Source: Paenibacillus sp. J31TS4
GTDB lineage: Bacteria > Bacillota > Bacilli > Paenibacillales > NBRC-103111
Assembly (NCBI RefSeq): GCF_018403265.1
Contig: NZ_BOSI01000009.1
Coordinates: 1-64,000 of the forward strand
Direction: 5' to 3'
DNA: 64,000 nt
In this document: positions 51,499 to 58,572 of the stretch, piece after piece
Numbering within the stretch: the first letter of the stretch is position 1
How the letters are laid out: every line of letters begins with the position of its first letter
The notes under the pieces: model-generated
The model's database searches: none
The model's input: only the letters and a program-made list of their open reading frames with translations
Told to the model about the DNA's origin: nothing
Position numbers and translations under genes: made by a program

Positions 51499-52309
51499 TG
51501 AGCTTCTTCACTCCTTTCGCATAAATCCAGCCGACGAGAGCCGCGAGAGGGATGACCCATACCCACTGCAGAAGCAGCATCTGCGGAAACTGCGCAGCGT
51601 CGAAGGCGACGATCGTCTTGCTCGGGAAGTAGACAACCGTCTGGAACGGCAGCCAGGCGCAGACGCGGCGCAAAAGGTCCGGGAACAGCTCCAGCGGCAG
51701 CATCATGCCGCCGATCGTGAACAGCAGCTTGTCGTAGACGAACACGAGACCCTGCGTTTCCTCCACCCAAAACGCGCATAGAGACAGCGCCATTCGCAAT
51801 AGAAAATTGACCGTGAGCGCGCCGAGCAGCATCGCTGCGAACGCTCCCCATCCCCAGCCGAACGACGGGACGCCGAAGGCGAGAACCCCGAGCAGCCCGC
51901 CGACGATGAGGTTGACCGCGAGCCGAAGCGCCGCCTCACCGAGGTAAGCGACATAATGGTACCCGATATAGCTGAGCGGGCGGGTCAGCCGGTAGGCGAC
52001 GGCCCCGCTCTTCACTTCCTCCTCCACCGTCAGATTGACGCGAGGGGAAGCCAGGATGATCGCTTCGGCGAAGATCAGGTACCAGATGAGATCCCGGTAG
52101 GCGTAGCCGGCGATCGTCGTCTCTCCGACGCCTTCATACGTCACCTTCCACAACTGCATGAAGATGTAGATAATGACGACCAGAAACAGCGTGCGGATGA
52201 AAAAATCCGCCAGATAGGCGAGCTGGCTGCTCACCGTTATACGCCCGACGGCCGCGTACTTGTGCCATTTGCGGGAGAGCAGGCTCTCTCCGAATGTGTC
52301 CGCCCTCAT
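51482..52309 (-). CDS. ABC-2 family permease (COG4587-like)
   Basis: The protein has 275 residues with about six membrane segments. VEEEVKSGAVAYRLTRPLSYIGYHYVAYLGE is the conserved intracellular loop (compare AAQPKPVLLHVL in the partner), and PLELFPDLLRRVCAWLPFQTVVYFPSK is typical of the group. The two permeases form the membrane heterodimer. It starts one base after the ATPase stop codon region, so translation is coupled. Confidence 0.87.
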   Translation of the reverse strand: MRADTFGESLLSRKWHKYAAVGRITVSSQLAYLADFFIRTLFLVVIIYIFMQLWKVTYEGVGETTIAGYAYRDLIWYLIFAEAIILASPRVNLTVEEEVKSGAVAYRLTRPLSYIGYHYVAYLGEAALRLAVNLIVGGLLGVLAFGVPSFGWGWGAFAAMLLGALTVNFLLRMALSLCAFWVEETQGLVFVYDKLLFTIGGMMLPLELFPDLLRRVCAWLPFQTVVYFPSKTIVAFDAAQFPQMLLLQWVWVIPLAALVGWIYAKGVKKLNVNGG

Positions 52310-52310
52310 C

Positions 52311-53303
52311 TTAGCCCCCCTCCTTTCCGAGCTTGCCGTAGATGAAGGAGATGACTTCCTCCATCGGCGGATCTTCGATCGTCACGTCCTTCACCCGGAA
52401 GCGTCCGACGATGGCGCCCAGCACCTCTTCGATCCGGACCTCCTCGGTCCGGACGCCGAGCTCAAGCGCCGTGCCTCCTGCGCGCAGTACCTCGACTCCC
52501 GGCAGCTCGATCTCCTCCGCCGGTTCCTCGAGCTCGAGCCGGATGCGCTTGTAGGTGAGATACTTCCGCTTCATCTCCGGCACGGGGTCGTCGAGGATAA
52601 TCCGGCCGTAATTGATGACGATCGCCCGGTCGCACAGCTGCTCGACGTCTCCCGAGTCGTGGGACGTGATGAACAGCGTCGTCCCCTCCTCGCGGTTCAT
52701 CTCCAGAATCGCCTCGCGGATCGTCTGCTTGGCGATGACGTCGAGGCCGATCGTCGGCTCGTCGAGGAAGACGACCCGCGGCCGGTGAAGGAGCGCCGCC
52801 GCGATCTCGCACCGCATCCGCTCGCCGAGCGACAGCCGGCGGACCGGCATGTGCAGGTACGGGCCGATGCCGAACCGCTCGACGAGCTCGCTCCGGCGGC
52901 GGCGGTAATCCTCGCGGCCCATCTCGTAGATGCGGCTCATCAGCTCGAACGAATCGGACGCCGGCAGATGGTACCACAGCTGTGATTTCTGGCCGAAGAC
53001 GGAGCCGATCCCGTAGGCGAGACGTTGGCGCTCCTTCCACGGGCATAGGCCGAGCACCTCGGCATAGCCCTCTGAAGGATGCAGGATGCCGGTCAGCATC
53101 TTGATCGTCGTCGATTTGCCCGCTCCGTTCGGACCGAGGAACGCGACCGACTCGCCTTCCTGCACGGTGAAGGCGATCGGATGTACCGCGATCTTCTCCT
53201 TCGTTTGCGGGCGGAGGAGGGCTCTCATGCTCCCCGCCAGCCCTTCCTGCTTGTGCTTCGTCACGAAGCGTTTGGCCAATCCTTCCACGGTCAGCGCCGT
53301 CAT
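52311..53303 (-). CDS. ABC transporter ATP-binding protein (NatA/COG4586-like)
   Basis: The protein has 330 residues. Walker A is GPNGAGKST, signature LSLGERMRCEIA, Walker B VVFLDEPTIGLD, and H-loop TSHDSGDVE. GSVFGQKSQLWYHLPASDSFELM is diagnostic of the COG4586 group. The C-terminal 90 residues form an extra accessory domain. I chose ATG 53303, which follows GGAGGAG; 40 upstream codons are open but run into the riboswitch terminator. It is the first gene of the riboswitch-led exporter operon. Confidence 0.9.
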   Translation of the reverse strand: MTALTVEGLAKRFVTKHKQEGLAGSMRALLRPQTKEKIAVHPIAFTVQEGESVAFLGPNGAGKSTTIKMLTGILHPSEGYAEVLGLCPWKERQRLAYGIGSVFGQKSQLWYHLPASDSFELMSRIYEMGREDYRRRRSELVERFGIGPYLHMPVRRLSLGERMRCEIAAALLHRPRVVFLDEPTIGLDVIAKQTIREAILEMNREEGTTLFITSHDSGDVEQLCDRAIVINYGRIILDDPVPEMKRKYLTYKRIRLELEEPAEEIELPGVEVLRAGGTALELGVRTEEVRIEEVLGAIVGRFRVKDVTIEDPPMEEVISFIYGKLGKEGG

Positions 53304-53378
53304 GGTCTCTCCTCCTTCGGGTTCGTTGTCGGATGGGCGGGAGCGAAAGTAGCGGGCGTCCGTTATTCCGCTAAAGCG

Positions 53379-53429
53379 AAAAAGACCTGCCGCGAGCTCC
53401 CCAGTGAAGGCGGAACTTGCCACAGGTCT
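53379..53429 (-). terminator. Attenuator terminator after the ykkC-type aptamer
   Basis: On the minus strand AGACCTG pairs with CAGGTCT around a 33-base loop and is followed by T5. The first arm overlaps the 3' end of the aptamer, so ligand binding and termination exclude each other. Confidence 0.75.
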
Positions 53430-53535
53430 TTTATCCCTACGGTGTGACGGCGGCCTCCCAAGGCCAAACGCCCGGACTCGCTCGGTTCGACCGGCGAATC
53501 ACGCGGATGCGCCGTCGGCTCCCTAGAGTCCCTTC
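53420..53535 (-). promoter_or_regulatory. ykkC-family riboswitch (guanidine-I or a subtype-2 relative)
   Basis: Reading leftward: GGACTCTAGGGAGCCG, then GCCGGTCGAACCGAGCGAGTCC, a GGCC/GGCC stem, and ACACCGTAGGGATAAAAG. GGACTC and GAGTCC close P1. CTAGGG, CCGAGCGA-type and ACAC(G/C)G-GGGATAAAAG are the family landmarks. The GGGAGA segment that I remember after GATAAAAGCCC in guanidine-I RNAs is missing (GACCTGTGGCAAG instead), so a ppGpp, PRPP or other subtype is possible. Confidence 0.8.
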
Positions 53536-53550
53536 CATCTAATTTGTCAA

Positions 53551-53579
53551 ATTCTAACATGGGGCTTCGTGCTTGACAA
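53551..53579 (-). promoter_or_regulatory. Sigma-A promoter of the riboswitch-exporter operon
   Basis: Reading leftward: TTGTCA (53579-53574), 17-bp spacer, TAGAAT (53556-53551). The predicted start near 53544 falls just before the aptamer. Confidence 0.75.
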
Positions 53580-53705
53580 GGGAAAAAATTCTTGCTCCGG
53601 AGGTAATACGAACCGCCCGCCCGTCGGAAGCGGAAGGCGCGGGGGGACGGAGAAAATAGCTTTATAGGCTCAAGACAACAACCCGAAAAAAAGCCTTTTG
53701 CCTGC

Positions 53706-53734
53706 TTGCATGTTCCGGTACTTCGTAATACAAT
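53706..53734 (+). promoter_or_regulatory. Sigma-A promoter of the PadR gene
   Basis: TTGCAT (53706-53711), 17-bp spacer, TACAAT (53729-53734). The sequence just after it (TAGTTGTACTCAGTTATG) may hold a PadR site, but I see no clean palindrome. Confidence 0.6.
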
Positions 53735-53768
53735 GTAGTTGTACTCAGTTATGCTAAGTAGTCAGGCG

Positions 53769-54119
53769 GTGAGTGGAATCGACAATCTAAGCGAGATGCT
53801 GAAGGGTGTCCTCGAGGGCATGATTCTGCAAATCATAAGCAAGGAAGAAATTTACGGATATGAAATCGTGAAGAGGCTGAACGGCCTGGGGCTGACCGGC
53901 ATCGTGGAAGGAACCGTCTATACAGTGCTGGTGCGGATCGAGAAGAATAAGCTCGTGACAATCACCAAGAAGCCCTCGGCGCTTGGACCGCCGCGCAAAT
54001 TCTATACGTTGAACGAAAGAGGCAGGGAAGAGCTCGCGCTCTTCTGGGAGAAGTGGGCGTTTCTCTCAGAGCGCATTGAATATCTTAAACAAGATGGGAG
54101 CGGGAAAAATGAACTTTAG
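53769..54119 (+). CDS. PadR-family transcriptional regulator
   Basis: The protein has 116 residues. It has the PadR winged helix: NLSEMLKGVLEGMILQIISKEEIYGYEIVKRLNGLGLTGIVEGTVYTVLVRIEKNKLVT, then the wing SALGPPRKFYTLNERGREEL. It likely represses its own operon and responds to cell-envelope or lipophilic compounds. I chose GTG 53769 by comparison with usual PadR beginnings; its ribosome site is weak (CAGGCG). A TTG at 53739 and ATG 53796 are alternatives. Its end overlaps the next gene by 11 bases. Confidence 0.82.
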   Translation: MSGIDNLSEMLKGVLEGMILQIISKEEIYGYEIVKRLNGLGLTGIVEGTVYTVLVRIEKNKLVTITKKPSALGPPRKFYTLNERGREELALFWEKWAFLSERIEYLKQDGSGKNEL

Positions 54120-54672
54120 CGAAGAAACGAAGGACAGCATCCGCCGGTTCGCCCGGGAGCAGGCGGGTCGGCATCTCAGCAGCGCGGAGCTCAGCTACTT
54201 CGAGCAGCTCGGCCGGAAAAGCGGGCAGACGAAGGAGAAACTCCTCAAACAGATGGCCAAATTCAAGCTGACGTCCGACCAGACCATGGAAGCAAGAGAC
54301 GATCTGACGCTTTACATGAGCGATTACGTAGCCGATCTGATGGAGCAAGGGCATACGGAGAAGGAAGCGCTGCGTCTGGCCAAGCAAGCACTGGCCTCCG
54401 ACAGCCAGAGCGACCAGGCCGCCGATCTGCAGGATAAGTACATGCGCTATTACCTGGACCGGGATCCGGCCGTCGACGAAACGATCGGCCTGTACTACGC
54501 CGGCTTTCTCATGCTAGGGCTGGTGCTCGGGATCGTGGGAGGGATTTTCCTAGCGCTATACGTGTTCCCGGATCGCTTCTGGCCTTCCCTGATCTTCACT
54601 TCCCTGCTGGGCGTGCTTGCGGGGCTTGCCTGCGGCATGCTGAAGCACGCCTCCACCGTAAGCAAGAAATAA
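54109..54672 (+). CDS. Membrane protein in PadR operon
   Basis: The protein has 187 residues. The first 120 are cytosolic and helical (SSAELSYFEQLGRKSGQTKEKLLKQMAKFK, EQGHTEKEALRLAKQAL). Two C-terminal membrane segments follow (about 132-155 and 162-180). I recognise no family, though PadR operons often carry such DUF1700/DUF1129-like partners that may relay an envelope signal. ATG 54109 is read with GGGAGCGGGA ahead; two earlier ATGs inside the PadR gene are less likely. Confidence 0.75.
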   Translation: MNFSEETKDSIRRFAREQAGRHLSSAELSYFEQLGRKSGQTKEKLLKQMAKFKLTSDQTMEARDDLTLYMSDYVADLMEQGHTEKEALRLAKQALASDSQSDQAADLQDKYMRYYLDRDPAVDETIGLYYAGFLMLGLVLGIVGGIFLALYVFPDRFWPSLIFTSLLGVLAGLACGMLKHASTVSKK

Positions 54673-54713
54673 AGTGCCGCCTAACCGCATACACCAAGGC
54701 ATTGGCTCCGTTA

Positions 54714-54760
54714 CGCCAACGCCGCGAGTCCAGGAAGGGACCGTGGCGTTGGCGTTTTTT
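54714..54760 (+). terminator. Terminator of the PadR operon
   Basis: CGCCAACGCC pairs perfectly with GGCGTTGGCG, then T6. Confidence 0.88.
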
Positions 54761-54782
54761 CGTCCTATGGGCCGTCGCTGCG

Positions 54783-55673
54783 TCAGCCGAACGTCCAGCA
54801 TGCCGGCTCGGCAGCCTCCTCCGTCTCTTCCCTCTCCGGCCCATGCCGGGTCGCCGTCCGGGCGTCGTCCGCCGCTCCCATCGCGAAGAGGAGCGGCGGC
54901 AGGAAGACGCCGGCCGGCGTGAAACCGGGAAAGGCGGGCGAGGCAGAGCTGCTTGTGCTCCCAGCGGAGGCGAGTGTGTCGGTGCCGCGGACGCTATCCG
55001 CGCAAGCGTGCGGGTCGGCGTCGTGAACGCTCCCGGCGGAGGCGAGCGGGTCGGCGCTACGGTCGGTGTCCGCGCAGACGGGCCGGCAGCCGTCGAACAG
55101 CGCTTGCAGGCGCCAGCCCGCGAGCTGCTCCCGCAGCCAGCCGCCTGTCGGCAGCGCCGCTCCCGCGAGCCTGGCCGCCGTGCTGCCGTAAGCGGCCGCT
55201 TCCGCCGCGTCGGTGCCGTGCACCGGGGCGGCCGGCGCCCCGCCCACAATGAGCACGTCCCGCCCGCGCAGAGGGGCGAGCGCCAGCCCGAGCCGGTAGT
55301 ATGCGCAGCCGGCCAGCTGCGCGTCTGCCGCGATCACGACGACCGGCGTGTCTCGCGGCGCGAGAAGGCGCAGCATCGCTCCCAGCTCCGGCGGCACCGG
55401 GCAGGCTCCCTCCGAGAGGCAGGCGATCCCTCTCTCAGTCAGCAGCCGGTGCACGGTGACGAGGAGCGCTCCCTCGCGTCCCGTCGTCTCTCCCGACACT
55501 CCGGCCCCGATCCGCAGCAGGCCGCAGCCTGGCTGCACCGTGACCGCCACAATGCCCGCCGGCTGCGGCAGTCCAATCATCAGCTCGGCGAGCCGATTGG
55601 CATAGCCGGCGGCCGCTGCCCGCGTTCCGTCCCGCAGCAGCGGCCCGCACGCCGTAAATAATGACGGCATCAT
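54783..55673 (-). CDS. LigB-like (class III extradiol dioxygenase fold) protein, degenerate
   Basis: The protein has 296 residues. The strongest resemblance is in the middle: PVVVIAADAQLAGCAYYRLGLALAPLRGRDVLIVGGAPAAPVHG, compared with YRLGRALAPLR..VLIIGSGS..HN of LigB/DODA-type enzymes. The start MMPSLFTACGP lacks the family's metal-binding His, and no LDHG-type site is seen, so catalysis is doubtful. The last 110 residues are a low-complexity Ser/Ala/Asp/Gly tail with repeats (two copies each of LASAGS and of a DxxA motif). The gene may be decaying or may have taken a non-enzymatic role. ATG 55673 follows AAAGGCGG. Confidence 0.5.
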   Translation of the reverse strand: MMPSLFTACGPLLRDGTRAAAAGYANRLAELMIGLPQPAGIVAVTVQPGCGLLRIGAGVSGETTGREGALLVTVHRLLTERGIACLSEGACPVPPELGAMLRLLAPRDTPVVVIAADAQLAGCAYYRLGLALAPLRGRDVLIVGGAPAAPVHGTDAAEAAAYGSTAARLAGAALPTGGWLREQLAGWRLQALFDGCRPVCADTDRSADPLASAGSVHDADPHACADSVRGTDTLASAGSTSSSASPAFPGFTPAGVFLPPLLFAMGAADDARTATRHGPEREETEEAAEPACWTFG

Positions 55674-55878
55674 GCCGTTCCCGCCTTTCCCGATCCGGCC
55701 TCAGCCTCGGTGCCGGACCGCCCATTCGCATAGAATAGTCTGCTCCTAGTATCCCCTGCGCGATAGCGGTTTCATACTCTGCTGGAAGGTGCGGGATCAG
55801 GCGTTTTTCTTTACTTGGGAAGGCAGGTTCAGTACGATGGAGAGTAGCCACAACAAGACTGCATCGGAGGAACCTGCC

Positions 55879-56676
55879 ATGACCGGATTCATACTCGACC
55901 TGGACGGCACGATGTACGCGGGGAACTCCCCGATTGAAGGCGCGGACGCCTTCGTCGGGCGGCTGCGCTCGGACGGGCTGCCGTTCCTGTTCGCCACGAA
56001 CAATTCGTCCCGTCGCCCCGAAGAGGTGGCGGCCCATCTCGCCCATGCCGCCCGGACGGAGGCCCGGGTGGAAGAGGTGCTCACCTCAGCCCAGGCGGCC
56101 GCCCGTTATGTCGCGGAGCGACATCCGGGCGCCCGCGTCTACGCGATCGGCGAGGCGGGGCTGGCCCAGGCGCTCGCCGAAGCGGGACTTACGCTGACGG
56201 ACGACGCCCCCGACTTCGTCGTGCAGGGCATCGACCGGCACTTCGACTACGCCAAGCTGGCGGCCGCGGTCCGTCATATCCGGGGAGGCGCCGGTTTCGT
56301 CGTGACGAACCCCGATCATCTGCTCCCGGGAGACGGCGGGCTGAATCCGGGAGCGGGCTCCATCGCCGCCGCGATCCGGATCGCTAGCGAAGCCGAGCCG
56401 GTCGTCATCGGCAAGCCGTCGCCGATTCTGCTCGGCTACGCGCTGGAACGCCTCGGACTGTCACCGCAGGACGCCTGGGTGGTCGGAGACAACCTGTGGA
56501 CCGACATCAAGGGCGGCCGCGAAGCCGGCTGCCGGACGGCGCTCGTCCTGACAGGTGTCGCCTCGCCCGAGACGGTAGAGGAACAGATACACCGCTCCGG
56601 CGTCCGCCCGGACCTCGTCTGCCGCGATCTGCCGGAGCTGTACGAGCGGCTGCTCTCCGACGGCCTGCTCCGCTAA
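55879..56676 (+). CDS. HAD-IIA phosphatase (NagD/AraL-like)
   Basis: The protein has 265 residues. HAD motifs: DLDGTMYAG (nucleophile Asp), TNNSSR (motif II), GKPSP (Lys, motif III) and GDNLWTDIKGG (motif IV). A C2 cap sits between motifs II and III (about 70-180). It hydrolyses a phosphate ester in the cytosol; candidates are p-nitrophenyl-like, sugar or phosphoglycolate esters. I chose ATG 55879, with GGAGGAACC ahead, over an open 30-codon extension. Confidence 0.88.
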   Translation: MTGFILDLDGTMYAGNSPIEGADAFVGRLRSDGLPFLFATNNSSRRPEEVAAHLAHAARTEARVEEVLTSAQAAARYVAERHPGARVYAIGEAGLAQALAEAGLTLTDDAPDFVVQGIDRHFDYAKLAAAVRHIRGGAGFVVTNPDHLLPGDGGLNPGAGSIAAAIRIASEAEPVVIGKPSPILLGYALERLGLSPQDAWVVGDNLWTDIKGGREAGCRTALVLTGVASPETVEEQIHRSGVRPDLVCRDLPELYERLLSDGLLR

Positions 56677-56685
56677 GCGGCTCCG

Positions 56686-56860
56686 CACGCACGCTCACGC
56701 GCACTTGCTAGCTTCCCGCACGCTTGCTACCGTGCACGCATCCGCTAGCTGCTCGCAAGCACGCGCCCGCGTATGCGCTAGCCCGCTTCGCACGCACGCG
56801 CACGCTGGCCGGCTTCCCGTACTCCTGCTGCCCCACACGTGCTGGCCAGCTCCCACGCAT
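56686..56860. repeat. Low-complexity imperfect repeats
   Basis: This stretch repeats short units: GCACGCACGC, CGCACTTGCTAGC and CTTCCCG occur at least twice, and GCTAGC or GCTAGCx appears three times. It lies between the HAD gene and a terminator, and I see no gene in it. Confidence 0.5.
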
Positions 56861-56863
56861 GCC

Positions 56864-56915
56864 AAAAAGCCCTCTGGGCGGCTCCTCAGAAGAGGATGCC
56901 GCCCAGAGGGCTTTT
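56864..56915. terminator. Long bidirectional terminator
   Basis: AAAAGCCCTCTGGGCGGC pairs perfectly with GCCGCCCAGAGGGCTTTT. It separates the converging HAD and YflT genes. Bases 56916-57048 show no gene. Confidence 0.88.
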
Positions 56916-57048
56916 GCCTGCGCGGGGCCGCCGCATGCGGGTAGCTTCACGCCATCCGCCAGCGGCCAAAGCGGCCTGCGCCGAAGCGGGCCACCACCGT
57001 CATCGAGCAAGGCCCGCCCTGCGGCTTGCCCTGCCCGCCCGCCGCTCT

Positions 57049-57564
57049 CTAGCGCTCGGCAGCCGGCAGATATGTGTCGGAGTTTAGCGTACCGTTCCGG
57101 CGGAACGCGTCGTACACACCCTCCTGGCGGGCTTCGTCGGTCTCCACCAGCACGAGCATCATGCCGCCGCGTACATAATCGTCGTACGCCTTGGCCTCGT
57201 CCTCGGAGATGCCGAGGCCGACCAGGCTGCCGACGAACCCACCGGCGCTGGCCCCGATCGCCGCTCCGGTCAGCGTCGCCGTGATCGCGCCGGCCGCGAG
57301 CAGCGGCCCGATGCCGGGAATCGCGAGCGAGCCGACGCTCGCGAACAGGCCCGCCGCGCCGCCGATGACGCCGCCTGTCACGGCACCCGCCGCGAGGCCC
57401 TTGGCCCCCTTCGTGCCCGTCTGCTCCTCGACCGCCGCGGTTTCTTTTCGATCCTTGGCGACAATCGAGATGTCGTCCTCCGTATAGCCCTGCTCCTTCA
57501 GCGCTTCGATCGCCCCGATCGCCTGCTCTTCCGTCTCGAATACGCCTACGATTTTTCTGCTCAT
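57049..57564 (-). CDS. General stress protein, YflT domain
   Basis: The protein has 171 residues. The N-terminal YflT domain reads MSRKIVGVFETEEQAIGAIEALKEQGYTEDDISIVAKD (1-40). A Gly/Ala-rich hydrophobic middle (60-125) looks glycine-zipper-like and may associate with membranes. A charged C-terminus follows. The function is unknown; B. subtilis YflT belongs to the sigma-B stress regulon. The start ATG 57564 with CAGGAGGG is chosen over a seven-codon extension. A sigma-B promoter lies upstream. Confidence 0.85.
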   Translation of the reverse strand: MSRKIVGVFETEEQAIGAIEALKEQGYTEDDISIVAKDRKETAAVEEQTGTKGAKGLAAGAVTGGVIGGAAGLFASVGSLAIPGIGPLLAAGAITATLTGAAIGASAGGFVGSLVGLGISEDEAKAYDDYVRGGMMLVLVETDEARQEGVYDAFRRNGTLNSDTYLPAAER

Positions 57565-57613
57565 GGTAGTCCCTCCTGTTCGCATCGCTTCGCTTGTCTC
57601 ATCCTCCTACTCT

Positions 57614-57639
57614 TTACCCGATCGTCCGTTTCTTCAAAC
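57614..57639 (-). promoter_or_regulatory. Sigma-B promoter
   Basis: Reading leftward: GTTTGA (57639-57634), 14-bp spacer, GGGTAA (57619-57614), a near-perfect match to the sigma-B consensus, about 50 bp before the YflT gene. Confidence 0.8.
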
Positions 57640-57710
57640 GACAGGCCCTCCCTCCGCCCTCCCCGGGATTCTCCTTCCGCCAATTTCCCATGCGGCGGGG
57701 GTGCCCGCCG

Positions 57711-57766
57711 CTTAAGGTTTTGTTAAGATAAAAGCAACGCCTCCGTTAAGAACTGGCGGCTATACT
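57711..57766 (+). promoter_or_regulatory. Promoter region with phased TTAAG repeats
   Basis: TATACT (57761-57766) is a likely -10 box. TTAAG occurs at 57712, 57723 and 57746, that is at steps of 11 and 23 bp, all on the same strand. OmpR-type regulators bind such direct repeats on one face of the helix, so autoregulation by the downstream response regulator is plausible. Confidence 0.45.
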
Positions 57767-57876
57767 GGAAACTAACCGTAAGCAGGCGCCCGTCCCAAGG
57801 TACGAGGCTGCCCGCTGCGAAAGGAAGCGGCCGCGGATCGCGGTCCTCCATCATCAAGCAAAGAGAGTGAAGCTGC

Positions 57877-58572
57877 ATGGCCAACGAAACGATTCTCGTC
57901 GTCGACGACGAGAAGGAAATTGTCGACCTGCTCGAAATCTATCTGCGCAACGACGGCTACCGGATCGTCAAAGCCTATAACGGGCTGGAGGCGCTCCAGG
58001 AGCTCGAAAAGCAGGAGGTCGACCTCATCATCCTCGACATCATGATGCCGCACATGGATGGCATCCAAGCGTGCCTCAAAATCCGCGAGCAGCGCAACAT
58101 GCCGATCATCATGCTGTCCGCCAAAAGCCAGGACATGGACAAGATTACCGGCCTCAGCATGGGGGCCGACGACTATGTCAGCAAGCCGTTCAATCCGCTC
58201 GAGCTGCTCGCCCGCGTCAAGTCTCAGCTGCGCCGCTATCACCGGCTCAACACACCGGGCCAGCCCCGCGACGAGGAGATCGAGATCGACGAGCTGACGA
58301 TCAACACGGCGACGCACGAGGTGCGCATCGACGGGCGGGAGATCAAGCTGACGCCCCGGGAATTCGCAATTCTGGAGCTGCTCGCCCGCAACCGGGGAAT
58401 GGTGTTCAGCATCGAGCGGATTTACGAGCGGGTGTGGAAGGAACAGTTTTTCGAATCGGAGAATACCGTCATGGTCCATATCCGCAAAATCCGTGAGAAG
58501 ATCGAGGATAACCCGCGGCAGCCGAAATACATCAAGACGGTTTGGGGGGTAGGCTACAAAATTGAAGCTTAA
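57877..58572 (+). CDS. OmpR-family response regulator (VanR-like)
   Basis: The protein has 231 residues. The receiver domain (5-118) has the acidic pocket VVDDE, phospho-acceptor Asp54 (ILDIMMP), MLSA and Lys near 104 (VSKPFNP). The Trans_reg_C winged helix (130-230) reads LTPREFAILELLARNRGMVFSIERIYERVW and TVMVHIRKIREKIEDNPRQPKYIKTVWGVGYKI. It probably controls cell-envelope genes as VanR-type regulators do. It overlaps the kinase gene by 11 bases. Confidence 0.92.
   Translation: MANETILVVDDEKEIVDLLEIYLRNDGYRIVKAYNGLEALQELEKQEVDLIILDIMMPHMDGIQACLKIREQRNMPIIMLSAKSQDMDKITGLSMGADDYVSKPFNPLELLARVKSQLRRYHRLNTPGQPRDEEIEIDELTINTATHEVRIDGREIKLTPREFAILELLARNRGMVFSIERIYERVWKEQFFESENTVMVHIRKIREKIEDNPRQPKYIKTVWGVGYKIEA

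Noticed and set aside
53379-53540. T-box leader before the ABC exporter
   Set aside because: There is a terminator, but no AGGGTGGNACCGCG box or specifier loop; the ykkC landmarks fit better.
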